Of a stretch of DNA of 64,000 nt, positions 52,011 to 64,000 are shown piece after piece (positions within the stretch are counted from its first letter, which is position 1; each line of letters opens with the position of its first letter). This DNA is from Paragordius varius (lineage: Eukaryota; Nematomorpha), in contig OZ176053.1 in assembly GCA_964247055.1 (NCBI GenBank), positions 13,888,001 through 13,952,000 on the forward strand, written 5' to 3'. Both the position numbers and the translations under genes were made by a program. The notes beneath the pieces were generated by a model. That model was not told where the DNA came from. It searched no databases and saw only the letters and a list, made by a program, of their open reading frames with translations.

Positions 52011-55000
52011 ATTTGGATGTAGCCATTTTTATTTTTAAAATTGTATAAAATAATTTTTTTAAATATTTAAAAAATTCATAAAAATTACATTTATACTCTG
52101 ATCTTGAAAATATTTGGGGTGATGATGGAACTACCATAGGGCTACCCAAAAAAAATCATAGTGACATCACCTGATCAAATTTGGATTTTAGGTAGCCATT
52201 TTTATTTTTCAAATCGTATAAAATTAATTTTTTAAATATTTAAAAAATTCATAAAAATTATATTTATACTCCGATCTCGAAAATATTTGGGGTGATGATG
52301 GAACTACCATAGGGCTACCCAAAAAAAATTATGGTGACATCACCTGATCAAATTTGGATTTTAGGTAGCCATTTTTATTTTTAAAATCGTATAAAATAAA
52401 TTTTTTAAATATTTAAAAACTTCATAAAAATTACATTTATAGTCCGATCCCCAAAATATTTGGGGTGATGATGGAACTACCATAGGGCTACCCAAAAAAA
52501 ATTATGGCGACATCACCTGATAAAATTTGGATTTTAGGTAGCCATTTTTATTTTTAAAATCGTATAAAATAAATTTTTTAAATATTTAAAAAATTCATAA
52601 AAATTACATTTATAGTCCGATCCCCAAAATATTTGGGGTGATGATGGAATTACCATAGGGCTACCCAAAAAAAATTTATGGTGACATCACCTGATCAAAT
52701 TTGGATTTTAGGTAGCCATTTTTATTTTTAAAATCGTATAAAATAAATTTTTTAAATATTTAAAAAATTCATAAAAATTACATTTAAAGTCCGATCTCAA
52801 AAATATTTGGGGTTATGATGGAACTACCATAGGGCTACCCAAAAAAAATTATGGTGACATCACCTGATCAAATTTGGATTTTAGGTAGCCATTTTTATTT
52901 TCAAAATCGTATAAAATAAATTTTTAAATATTTAAAAAATTCATAAAAATTACATTTATACTCCGATCTCGAAAATATTTGGGGTGATGATGGAACTACC
53001 ATAGGGCTACCCAAAAAAATTATGGTGACATCACCTGATCAAATTTGGATTTTAGGTAGCCATTTTTATTTTTAAAATCGTATAAAATAAATTTTTTAAA
53101 TATTTAAAAACTTCATAAAAATTACATTTATAGTCCGATCCCCAAAATATTTGGGGTGATGATGGAACTACCATAGGGCTACCCAAAAAAAATTATGGCG
53201 ACATCACCTGATGAAATTTGGATTTTAGGTAGCCATTTTTATTTTTAAAATCGTATAAAATAAATTTTTTAAATATTTAAAAAATTCATAAAAATTACAT
53301 TTATAGTCCGATCCCCAAAATATTTGGGGTGATGATGGAATTACCATAGGGCTACCCAAAAAAATTTATGGTGACATCACCTGATCAAATTTGGATTTTA
53401 GGTAGCCATTTTTATTTTTAATATCGTATAAAATAAATTTTTTAAATATTTAAAAAATTCATAAAAATTACATTTATACTCCGATCTCGAAAATATTTGG
53501 GGTAATGATGGAACTACCATAGGGCTACCCAAAAAAAATTATGGTGACATCACCTGATCAAATTTGGATTTTAGGTAGCCATTTTTATATTTTTAAAATC
53601 GTATAAAATAAATTTTTTAAATATTTAAAAAATTCATAAAAATTACATTTATACTCCGATCTCGAAAATATTTGGGGTAATGATGGAACTACCATAGGGC
53701 CACCCAAAAAAAATTATGGCGACATCACCTGATGAAATTTAAATTTTAGGTAGCCATTTTTATTTTTAAAATCGTATAAAATAAATTTTTTAAATATTTA
53801 AAAAATTCATAAAAATTACATTTAAAGTCCGATCTCAAAAATATTTGGGGTTATGATGGAACTACCATAGGGCTACCCAAAAAAAATTATGGTGACATCA
53901 CCTGATCAAATTTGGATTTTAGGTAGCCATTTTTATTTTTAAAATCGTATAAAATAAATTTTTTAAATATTTAAAAAATTCATAAAAATTACATTTATAC
54001 TCCGATCTCGAAATATTTGGGGTGATGATGGAACTATCATAGGGCTACCCAAAAAAATTATGGTGACATCACCTGATCAAATTTGGATGTAGCCATTTTT
54101 ATTTTTAAAATTGTATAAAATAAATTTTTTAAATATTTAAAAAATTCATAAAAATTACATTTATACTCTGATCTTGAAAATATTTGGGGTGATGATGGAA
54201 CTACCATAGGGCTACCCAAAAAAAATCATAGTGACATCACCTGATCAAATTTGGATTTTAGGTAGCCATTTTTATTTTTAAAATCGTATAAAATAAATTT
54301 TTTAAATATTTAAAAAATTCATAAAAATTATATTTATACTCCGATCTCGAAAATATTTGGGGTGATGATGGAACTACCATAGGGCTACCCAAAAATATGG
54401 TGACATCACCTGATCAAATTTGGATTTTAGGTAGCCATTTTTATTTTTAAAATCGTATAAAATAAATTTTTTAAATATTTAAAAACTTCATAAAAATTAC
54501 ATTTATAGTCCGATCCCCAAAATATTTGGGGTGATGATGGAACTACCATAGGGCTACCCAAAAAAAATTATGGCGACATCACCTGATAAAATTTGGATTT
54601 TAGGTAGCCATTTTTATTTTTAAAATCGTATAAAATAAATTTTTTAAATATTTAAAAAATTCATAAAAATTACATTTATAGTCCGATCCCCAAAATATTT
54701 GGGGTGATGATGGAATTACCATAGGGCTACCCAAAAAAAATTTATGGTGACATCACCTGATCAAATTTGGATTTTAGGTAGCCATTTTTATTTTTAAAAT
54801 CGTATAAAATAAATTTTTTAAATATTTAAAAAATTCATAAAAATTACATTTAAAGTCCGATCTCAAAAATATTTGGGGTTATGATGGAACTACCATAGGG
54901 CTACCCAAAAAAAATTATGGTGACATCACCTGATCAAATTTGGATTTTAGGTAGCCATTTTTATTTTTAAAATCGTATAAAATAAATTTTTAAATATTTA

Positions 55001-56510
55001 AAAAATTTATAAAAATTACATTTATACTCCGATCTCGAAAATATTTGGGGTGATGATGGAACTACCATAGGGCTACCCAAAAAAATTATGGTGACATCAC
55101 CTGATCAAATTTGGATTTTAGGTAGCCATTTTTATTTTTAAAATTGTATAAAATAAATTTTTTAAATATTTAAAAAATTCATAAAAATTACATTTATACT
55201 CTGATCTTGAAAATATTTGGGGTGATGATGGAACTACCATAGGGCTACCCAAAAAAAATCATAGTGACATCACCTGATCAAATTTGGATTTTAGGTAGCC
55301 ATTTTTATTTTTAAAATCGTATAAAATAAATTTTTTAAATATTTAAAAAATTCATAAAAATTATATTTATACTCCGATCTCGAAAATATTTGGGGTGATG
55401 ATGGAACTACCATAGGGCTACCCAAAAAAAATTATGGTGACATCATATGATCAAATTTGGATTTTAGGTAGCCATTTTTATTTTTAAAATCGTATAAAAT
55501 AAATTTTTTAAATATTTAAAAACTTCATAAAAATTACATTTATAGTCCGATCCCCAAAATATTTGGGGTGATGATGGAACTACCATAGGGCTACCCAAAA
55601 AAAATTATGGCGACATCACCTGATGAAATTTGGATTTTAGGTAGCCATTTTTATTTTTAAAATCGTATAAAATAAATTTTTTAAATATTTAAAAAATTCA
55701 TAAAAATTACATTTATAGTCCGATCCCCAAAATATTTGGGGTGATGATGGAATTACCATAGGGCTACCCAAAAAAATTTATGGTGACATCACCTGATCAA
55801 ATTTGGATTTTAGGTAGCCATTTTTATTTTTAATATCGTATAAAATAAATTTTTTAAATATTTAAAAAATTCATAAAAATTACATTTATACTCCGATCTC
55901 GAAAATATTTGGGGTAATGATGGAACTACCATAGGGCTACCCAAAAAAAATTATGGTGACATCACCTGATCAAATTTGGATTTTAGGTAGCCATTTTTAT
56001 ATTTTGAAAATCGTATAAAATAAATTTTTTAAATATTTAAAAAATTCATAAAAATTACATTTATACTCCGATCTCGAAAATATTTGGGGTAATGATGGAA
56101 CTACCATAGGGCTACCCAAAAAAAATTATGGCGACATCACCTGATGAAATTTAAATTTTAGGTAGCCATTTTTATTTTTAAAATCGTATAAAATAAATTT
56201 TTTAAATATTTAAAAAATTCATAAAAATTACATTTAAAGTCCGATCTCAAAAATATTTGGGGTTATGATGGAACTACCATAGGGCTACCCAAAAAAAATT
56301 ATGGTGACATCACCTGATCAAATTTGGATTTTAGGTAGCCATTTTTATTTTTAAAATCGTACAAAAATAAATTTTTTAAATATTTAAAAACTTCATAAAA
56401 ATTACATTTATAGTCCGATCCCCAAAATATTTGGGGTGATGATGGAACTACCATAGGGCTACCCAAAAAAAATTATGGTGACATCACCTGATCAAATTTA
56501 GATTTTAGGT
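52011..56510 (+). repeat. 12-monomer copies and newly appearing monomer classes
   Basis: ATTTGGATGTAGCC, a 5-bp deletion form, occurs at 52,011 and 54,081 (2,070 bp, twelve monomers). The AAAGTCCGATCTCAAAAAT class with GGGGTTATGATGG appears here for the first time (52,786, 53,824, 54,852, 56,236). The insertion form TTTTTATATTTT occurs at 53,581 and 55,993. GAATTACCATAGGG followed by AAATTTATGGTGAC marks units near 52.65, 53.34, 54.71 and 55.75 kb. The A-run is cut to five in CCCAAAAATATGG near 54,388. These elements are the building blocks of the 3,456-bp unit that follows. Confidence 0.82.
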
Positions 56511-59500
56511 AGCCATTTTTATTTTTAAAATCGTATAAAATAAATTTTTTAAATATTTAAAAAATTCATAAAAATAACATTTATAGTCCGATCCCCAAAA
56601 TATTTAGGGTGATGATGGAACTACCATAGGGCTACCCAAAAAAAATTATGGCGACATCACCTGATCAAATTTGGATTTTAGGTAGCCATTTTTATTTTTA
56701 AAATCGTATAAAATAAATTTTTTAAATATTTAAAAAATTCATAAAAATTACATTTATACTCCGATCTCGAAAATATTTGGGGTGATGATGGAATTACCAT
56801 AGGGCTACCCAAAAAAAATTATGGTGACATCACCTGATCAAATTTGGATTTTAGGTAGCCATTTTTATTTTTAAAATTGTATAAAATAAATTTTTTAAAT
56901 ATTTAAAAAATTCATAAAAATTACATTTATACTCTGATCTTGAAAATATTTGGGGTGATGATGGAACTACCATAGGGCTACCCAAAAAAATCATAGTGAC
57001 ATCACCTGATCAAATTTGGATTTTAGGTAGCCATTTTTATTTTTAAAATCGTATAAAATAAATTTTTTAAATATTTAAAAAATTCATAAAAATTATATTT
57101 ATACTCCGATCTCGAAAATATTTGGGGTGATGATGGAACTACCATAGGGCTACCCAAAAAAAATTATGGCGACATCACCTGATTAAATTTGGATTTTAGG
57201 TAGCCATTTTTATTTTTAAAATCGTATAAAATAAATTTTTTAAATATTTAAAAACTTCATAAAAATTACATTTATAGTCCGATCCCCAAAATATTTGGGG
57301 TGATGATGGAACTACCATAAGGCTACCCAAAAAAAATTATGGCGACATCACCTGATAAAATTTGGATTTTAGGTAGCCATTTTTATTTTTAAAATCGTAT
57401 AAAATAAATTTTTTAAATATTTAAAAAATTCATAAAAATTACATTTATAGTCCGATCCCCAAAATATTTGGGGTGATGATGGAATTACCATAGGGCTACC
57501 CAAAATAATTTATGGTGACATCACCTGATCAAATTTGGATTTTAGGTAGCCATTTTTATTTTTAATATCGTATAAAATAAATTTTTTAAATATTTAAAAA
57601 ATTCATAAAAATTACATTTATACTCGATCTCGAAAATATTTGGGGTAATGATGGAACTACCATAGGGCTACCCAAAAAAAATTATGGTGACATCACCTGA
57701 TCAAATTTGGATTTTAGGTAGCCATTTTTAAATTTTTAAAATCGTATAAAATAAATTTTTTAAATATTTAAAAAATTCATAAAAATTACATTTATACTCC
57801 GATCTCGAAAATATTTGGGGTAATGATGGAACTACCATAGGGCTACCCAAAAAAAATTATGGCGACATCACCTGATGAAATTTAAATTTTAGGTAGCCAT
57901 TTTTATTTTTAAAATCGTATAAAATAAATTTTTTAAATATTTAAAAAATTCATAAAAATTACATTTAAAGTCCGATCTCAAAAATATTTGGGGTTATGAT
58001 GGAACTACCATAGGGCTACCCAAAAAAAATTATGGTGACATCACCTGATCAAATTTGGATTTTAGGTAGCCATTTTTATTTTTAAAATCGTATAAAATAA
58101 ATTTTTAAATATTTAAAAAATTCATAAAAATTACATTTATACTCCGATCTCGAAAATATTTGGGGTGATGATGGGACTACCATAGGGCTACCCAAAAAAA
58201 TTATGGTGACATCACCTGATCAAATTTGGATTTTAGGTAGCCATTTTTATTTTTAAAATTGTATAAAATAAATTTTTTAAATATTTAAAAAATTCATAAA
58301 AATTACATTTATACTCTGATCTTGAAAATTTTTGGGGTGATGATGGAACTACCATAGGGCTACCCAAAAAAATCATAGTGACATCACCTGATCAAATTTG
58401 GATTTTAGGTAGCCATTTTTATTTTTAAAATCGTATAAAATAAATTTTTTAAATATTTAAAAAATTCATAAAAATTATATTTATACTCCGATCTCGAAAA
58501 TATTTGGGGTGATGATGGAACTACCATAGGGCTACCCAAAAAAAATTATGGTGACATCACCTGATCAAATTTGGATTTTAGGTAGCCATTTTTATTTTTA
58601 AAATCGTATAAAATAAATTTTTTAAATATTTAAAAAATTCATAAAAATTACATTTATACTCCGATCTCGAAAATATTTGGGGTGATGATGGAACTACCAT
58701 AGGGCTACCCAAAAAAATTATGGTGACATCACCTGATCAAATTTGGATTTTAGGTAGCCATTTTTATTTTTAAAATTGTATAAAATAAATTTTTTAAATA
58801 TTTAAAAAATTCATAAAAATTACATTTATACTCTGATCTTGAAAATATTTGGGGTGATGATGGAACTACCATAGGGCTACCCAAAAAAATCATAGTGACA
58901 TCACCTGATCAAATTTGGATTTTAGGTAGCCATTTTTATTTTTAAAATCGTATAAAATAAATTTTTTAAATATTTAAAAAATTCATAAAAATTATATTTA
59001 TACTCCGATCTCGAAAATATTTGGGGTGATGATGGAACTACCATAGGGCTACCCAAAAAAAATTATGGCGACATCACCTGATTAAATTTGGATTTTAGGT
59101 AGCCATTTTTATTTTTAAAATCGTATAAAATAAATTTTTTAAATATTTAAAAAATTCATAAAAATTACATTTATAGTCCGATCCCCAAAATATTTGGGGT
59201 GATGATGGAATTACCATAGGGCTACCCAAAAAAATTTATGGTGACATCACCTGATCAAATTTGGATTTTAGGTAGCCATTTTTATTTTTAATATCGTATA
59301 AAATAAATTTTTTAAATATTTAAAAAATTCATAAAAATTACATTTATACTCCGATCTCGAAAATATTTGGGGTAATGATGGAACTACCATAGGGCTACCC
59401 GAAAAAAATTATGGTGACATCACCTGATCAAATTTGGATTTTAGGTAGCCATTTTTATATTTTTAAAATCGTATAAAATAAATTTTTTAAATATTTAAAA

Positions 59501-59965
59501 AATTCATAAAAATTACATTTATACTCCGATCTCGAAAATATTTGGGGTAATGATGGAACTACCATAGGGCTACCCAAAAAAAATTATGGCGACATCACCT
59601 GATGAAATTTAAATTTTAGGTAGCCATTTTTATTTTTAAAATCGTATAAAATAAATTTTTTAAATATTTAAAAAATTCATAAAAATTACATTTAAAGTCC
59701 GATCTCAAAAATATTTGGGGTTATGATGGAACTACCATAGGGCTACCCAAAAAAAATTATGGTGACATCACCTGATCAAATTTGGATTTTAGGTAGCCAT
59801 TTTTATTTTTAAAATCGTATAAAATAAATTTTTTAAATATTTAAAAAATTCATAAAAATTACATTTATACTCCGATCTCGAAAATATTTGGGGTGATGAT
59901 GGAACTACCATAGGGCTACCCAAAAAAATTATGGCGACATCACCTGATGAAATTTAAATTTTAGG
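56510..59965 (+). repeat. 3,456-bp (20-monomer) higher-order unit, copy 1
   Basis: Markers and their partners in copy 2 are: AAAATAACAT (56,571; 60,027), ACCATAAGGC (57,311; 60,767), CCCAAAATAATTT (57,501; 60,957), TACTCGATCTCG (57,621; 61,077), CCATTTTTAAATTTTT (57,721; 61,177), AAAGTCCGATCTC (57,967; 61,423 and 59,694; 63,150), ATGGGACTACC (58,171; 61,627), CCCGAAAAAAATT (59,401; 62,857) and the TTTTTATATTTT insertion (59,451; 62,907). Every pair is exactly 3,456 bp apart, so no net insertion or deletion separates the copies. The unit has an internal near-10-monomer periodicity (AAAGTCC spacing 1,727-1,731 bp), so it is itself a duplicated and altered 10-monomer block. Confidence 0.92.
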
Positions 59966-62900
59966 TAGCCATTTTTATTTTTAAAATCGTATAAAATAAA
60001 TTTTTTAAATATTTAAAAAATTCATAAAAATAACATTTATAGTCCGATCCCCAAAATATTTAGGGTGATGATGGAACTACCATAGGGCTACCCAAAAAAA
60101 ATTATGGCGACATCACCTGATCAAATTTGGATTTTAGGTAGCCATTTTTATTTTTAAAATCGTATAAAATAAATTTTTTAAATATTTAAAAAATTCATAA
60201 AAATTACATTTATACTCCGATCTCGAAAATATTTGGGGTGATGATGGAATTACCATAGGGCTACCCAAAAAAAATTATGGTGACATCACCTGATCAAATT
60301 TGGATTTTAGGTAGCCATTTTTATTTTTAAAATTGTATAAAATAAATTTTTTAAATATTTAAAAAATTCATAAAAATTACATTTATACTCTGATCTTGAA
60401 AATATTTGGGGTGATGATGGAACTACCATAGGGCTACCCAAAAAAATCATAGTGACATCACCTGATCAAATTTGGATTTTAGGTAGCCATTTTTATTTTT
60501 AAAATCGTATAAAATAAATTTTTTAAATATTTAAAAAATTCATAAAAATTATATTTATACTCCGATCTCGAAAATATTTGGGGTGATGATGGAACTACCA
60601 TAGGGCTACCCAAAAAAAATTATGGCGACATCACCTGATTAAATTTGGATTTTAGGTAGCCATTTTTATTTTTAAAATCGTATAAAATAAATTTTTTAAA
60701 TATTTAAAAACTTCATAAAAATTACATTTATAGTCCGATCCCCAAAATATTTGGGGTGATGATGGAACTACCATAAGGCTACCCAAAAAAAATTATGGCG
60801 ACATCACCTGATAAAATTTGGATTTTAGGTAGCCATTTTTATTTTTAAAATCGTATAAAATAAATTTTTTAAATATTTAAAAAATTCATAAAAATTACAT
60901 TTATAGTCCGATCCCCAAAATATTTGGGGTGATGATGGAATTACCATAGGGCTACCCAAAATAATTTATGGTGACATCACCTGATCAAATTTGGATTTTA
61001 GGTAGCCATTTTTATTTTTAATATCGTATAAAATAAATTTTTTAAATATTTAAAAAATTCATAAAAATTACATTTATACTCGATCTCGAAAATATTTGGG
61101 GTAATGATGGAACTACCATAGGGCTACCCAAAAAAAATTATGGTGACATCACCTGATCAAATTTGGATTTTAGGTAGCCATTTTTAAATTTTTAAAATCG
61201 TATAAAATAAATTTTTTAAATATTTAAAAAATTCATAAAAATTACATTTATACTCCGATCTCGAAAATATTTGGGGTAATGATGGAACTACCATAGGGCT
61301 ACCCAAAAAAAATTATGGCGACATCACCTGATGAAATTTAAATTTTAGGTAGCCATTTTTATTTTTAAAATCGTATAAAATAAATTTTTTAAATATTTAA
61401 AAAATTCATAAAAATTACATTTAAAGTCCGATCTCAAAAATATTTGGGGTTATGATGGAACTACCATAGGGCTACCCAAAAAAAATTATGGTGACATCAC
61501 CTGATCAAATTTGGATTTTAGGTAGCCATTTTTATTTTTAAAATCGTATAAAATAAATTTTTAAATATTTAAAAAATTCATAAAAATTACATTTATACTC
61601 CGATCTCGAAAATATTTGGGGTGATGATGGGACTACCATAGGGCTACCCAAAAAAATTATGGTGACATCACCTGATCAAATTTGGATTTTAGGTAGCCAT
61701 TTTTATTTTTAAAATTGTATAAAATAAATTTTTTAAATATTTAAAAAATTCATAAAAATTACATTTATACTCTGATCTTGAAAATTTTTGGGGTGATGAT
61801 GGAACTACCATAGGGCTACCCAAAAAAATCATAGTGACATCACCTGATCAAATTTGGATTTTAGGTAGCCATTTTTATTTTTAAAATCGTATAAAATAAA
61901 TTTTTTAAATATTTAAAAAATTCATAAAAATTATATTTATACTCCGATCTCGAAAATATTTGGGGTGATGATGGAACTACCATAGGGCTACCCAAAAAAA
62001 ATTATGGTGACATCACCTGATCAAATTTGGATTTTAGGTAGCCATTTTTATTTTTAAAATCGTATAAAATAAATTTTTTAAATATTTAAAAAATTCATAA
62101 AAATTACATTTATACTCCGATCTCGAAAATATTTGGGGTGATGATGGAACTACCATAGGGCTACCCAAAAAAATTATGGTGACATCACCTGATCAAATTT
62201 GGATTTTAGGTAGCCATTTTTATTTTTAAAATTGTATAAAATAAATTTTTTAAATATTTAAAAAATTCATAAAAATTACATTTATACTCTGATCTTGAAA
62301 ATATTTGGGGTGATGATGGAACTACCATAGGGCTACCCAAAAAAATCATAGTGACATCACCTGATCAAATTTGGATTTTAGGTAGCCATTTTTATTTTTA
62401 AAATCGTATAAAATAAATTTTTTAAATATTTAAAAAATTCATAAAAATTATATTTATACTCCGATCTCGAAAATATTTGGGGTGATGATGGAACTACCAT
62501 AGGGCTACCCAAAAAAAATTATGGCGACATCACCTGATTAAATTTGGATTTTAGGTAGCCATTTTTATTTTTAAAATCGTATAAAATAAATTTTTTAAAT
62601 ATTTAAAAAATTCATAAAAATTACATTTATAGTCCGATCCCCAAAATATTTGGGGTGATGATGGAATTACCATAGGGCTACCCAAAAAAATTTATGGTGA
62701 CATCACCTGATCAAATTTGGATTTTAGGTAGCCATTTTTATTTTTAATATCGTATAAAATAAATTTTTTAAATATTTAAAAAATTCATAAAAATTACATT
62801 TATACTCCGATCTCGAAAATATTTGGGGTAATGATGGAACTACCATAGGGCTACCCGAAAAAAATTATGGTGACATCACCTGATCAAATTTGGATTTTAG

Positions 62901-63465
62901 GTAGCCATTTTTATATTTTTAAAATCGTATAAAATAAATTTTTTAAATATTTAAAAAATTCATAAAAATTACATTTATACTCCGATCTCGAAAATATTTG
63001 GGGTAATGATGGAACTACCATAGGGCTACCCAAAAAAAATTATGGCGACATCACCTGATGAAATTTAAATTTTAGGTAGCCATTTTTATTTTTAAAATCG
63101 TATAAAATAAATTTTTTAAATATTTAAAAAATTCATAAAAATTACATTTAAAGTCCGATCTCAAAAATATTTGGGGTTATGATGGAACTACCATAGGGCT
63201 ACCCAAAAAAAATTATGGTGACATCACCTGATCAAATTTGGATTTTAGGTAGCCATTTTTATTTTTAAAATCGTATAAAATAAATTTTTTAAATATTTAA
63301 AAAATTCATAAAAATTACATTTATACTCCGATCTCGAAAATATTTGGGGTGATGATGGAACTACCATAGGGCTACCCAAAAAAATTATGGCGACATCACC
63401 TGATGAAATTTAAATTTTAGGTAGCCATTTTTATTTTTAAAATCGTATAAAATAAATTTTTTAAA
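59966..63465 (+). repeat. 3,456-bp (20-monomer) higher-order unit, copy 2
   Basis: Direct continuation of copy 1 with the same order of monomers and no length change at any of the checked markers. The left junction lies in the monomer reading CCTGATGAAATTTAAATTTTAGG at 59,946. The same string is at 63,402, again 3,456 bp on, marking the end. In copy 1 the equivalent start reads CCTGATCAAATTTAGATTTTAGG (near 56,490), so copy 1's left edge is where the pattern was entered. Pairing stops by about 63,470, where AAAAACTTC replaces AAAAAATTC. Confidence 0.92.
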
Positions 63466-64000
63466 TATTTAAAAACTTCATAAAAATTACATTTATAGTC
63501 CGATCCCCAAAATATTTGGGGTGATGATGGAACTACCATAGGGCTACCCAAAAAAAATTATGGCGACATCACCTGATTAAATTTGGATTTTAGGTAGCCA
63601 TTTTTATTTTTAAAATCGTATAAAATAAATTTTTTAAATATTTAAAAAATTCATAAAAATTACATTTATAGTCCGATCCCCAAAATATTTGGGGTGATGA
63701 TGGAATTACCATAGGGCTACCCAAAAAAATTTATGGTGACATCACCTGATCAAATTTGGATTTTAGGTAGCCATTTTTATTTTTAATATCGTATAAAATA
63801 AATTTTTTAAATATTTAAAAAATTCATAAAAATTACATTTATACTCCGATCTCGAAAATATTTGGGGTAATGATGGAACTACCATAGGGCTACCCAAAAA
63901 AAATTATGGCGACATCACCTGATGAAATTTAAATTTTAGGTAGCCATTTTTATTTTTAAAATCGTATAAAATAAATTTTTTAAATATTTAAAAAATTCAT
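63466..64000 (+). repeat. Start of another, rearranged block; array continues
   Basis: Three monomers follow in the order CCCC core, CCTGATTAAATTT with GAATTACC and AAATTTATGG, then TTTTAATATCG with CTCGAAAAT and GGGGTAATGATGG, then CCTGATGAAATTTAAATTT. The GAATTACC and TTTTAATATCG units also occur at about 62,664 and 62,742, 1,039 bp (six monomers) earlier. So this is a shortened version of the preceding unit and not its straight continuation. The window ends inside a monomer. Confidence 0.8.

Larger units (their letters stand above)
1..64000 (+). repeat. Continuous ~173-bp AT-rich satellite DNA array
   Basis: The entire window is a head-to-tail tandem repeat. Using CATCACC as the monomer start, successive units begin at 1, 174, 346, 519, 692 and 866, so spacing is 172-174 bp, and the same landmark recurs to the last line. 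This gives about 370 monomers. All are in the same orientation; I saw no reverse-complement unit, no foreign insertion and no unique spacer. A hand count of one typical monomer gives about 46 G/C in 173 bp. Both window edges cut the array, so its true length is unknown. The period is close to a nucleosome plus linker, as in many centromeric satellites of animals and plants; that function is inferred. I do not recognise a published family name. Confidence 0.99.

Noticed and set aside
1-64000. CRISPR array
   Set aside because: Repeats are ~173 bp and directly abutting, with no unique spacers and no cas-like genes; this is satellite DNA.
1-64000. Protein-coding or repeat-protein gene
   Set aside because: The period is about 173 bp, not a multiple of three, and each monomer contains TAA/TAG/TGA in all frames on both strands. 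Any short open frame is a chance product and changes frame in the next unit.
1-64000. CENP-B box
   Set aside because: No string fitting the essential TTCG....A..CGGG pattern was seen in the monomer or its common variants.
1-64000. Telomeric repeat (TTAGG inside TTTTAGGTAG)
   Set aside because: TTAGG occurs singly once per monomer and never in tandem, so it is not telomeric DNA.
1-64000. tRNA-derived or 5S-derived satellite
   Set aside because: No recognisable Pol III B box (GGTTCGANTCC type) or cloverleaf arms are present in the monomer.
1-64000. Transposon or virus-like element within the array
   Set aside because: No break in monomer register larger than a few bases, no terminal repeats and no coding sequence were seen; all irregularities are small indels within monomers.
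1-64000. Assignment to a named satellite family or species
   Set aside because: Monomer length and A/T richness fit many insects, nematodes, plants and others; without a database search a name would be a guess. A similarity search with the consensus monomer against repeat libraries would settle it.

Overview
The whole 64,000-base window is one uninterrupted array of tandem satellite DNA. The basic monomer is about 173 bp; hand-measured monomers run about 166-174 bp. It repeats head to tail in one orientation, giving roughly 370 monomers (64,000 divided by about 172.7). A hand count of one consensus-like monomer gives about 27% G+C, so the array is about 73% A+T. I see no protein-coding gene, RNA gene, transposon or unique-sequence island. 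The 173-bp period is not a multiple of three, and every monomer carries stop codons on both strands, so translation through the array is impossible. An array like this points to a eukaryotic chromosome, most plausibly centromeric or pericentromeric heterochromatin. The sequence alone does not let me name the species, and no telomere repeat or flanking gene anchors the position.

Each monomer has two halves. One is a nearly pure A/T half with A- and T-tracts, a TATA-like TATAAAATA, and a 24-bp perfect palindrome centred on AAATATTT. The other is a more mixed half holding short dyads: CCCCAAA-ATA-TTTGGGG, ATGG-AACTA-CCAT, and GGTGA-CA-TCACC at the monomer junction. Base changes concentrate in a few diagnostic positions, which lets monomers be sorted into classes: CCCC type, CTCGAAAAT type, CTCGACAAT type, CCTCC type, CTAGAATAT type, CTCTGATCTTG type, AAAGTCCGATCTC type, and a 166-bp short type. 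The classes are not mixed at random along the window.

Layout by variant content and internal copies: (1) 1-27.6 kb is dominated by CCCC and CTCG types. It is built from recurrent 7- and 8-monomer modules (offsets 1,209, 1,208 and 1,382 bp) and long segment copies (offsets about 2,763, 4,144, 5,015, 8,996, 11,570-11,915 and 20,392-20,911 bp). (2) 27.6-35.9 kb is rich in CTCGACAAT and CTAGAATAT types, with an approximately 1,884-bp (11-monomer) unit and a 1,203-bp (7-monomer) unit; the 166-bp monomers first appear here. (3) 35.9-49.0 kb holds three successive copies of a 4.3-4.8 kb higher-order unit that differ by gain or loss of whole monomers. (4) 49.0-56.5 kb is a mosaic with new variant classes. 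(5) 56.5-63.5 kb holds two adjacent copies of a 3,456-bp (20-monomer) unit in which every diagnostic variant I checked lies exactly 3,456 bp apart, the clearest sign of recent amplification in the window.

The picture is of a satellite evolving by repeated unequal exchange or replication-based amplification of multi-monomer blocks. Old block copies are visible on the left and the youngest-looking one on the right. Biological roles (centromere, heterochromatin, transcription) are inference only.
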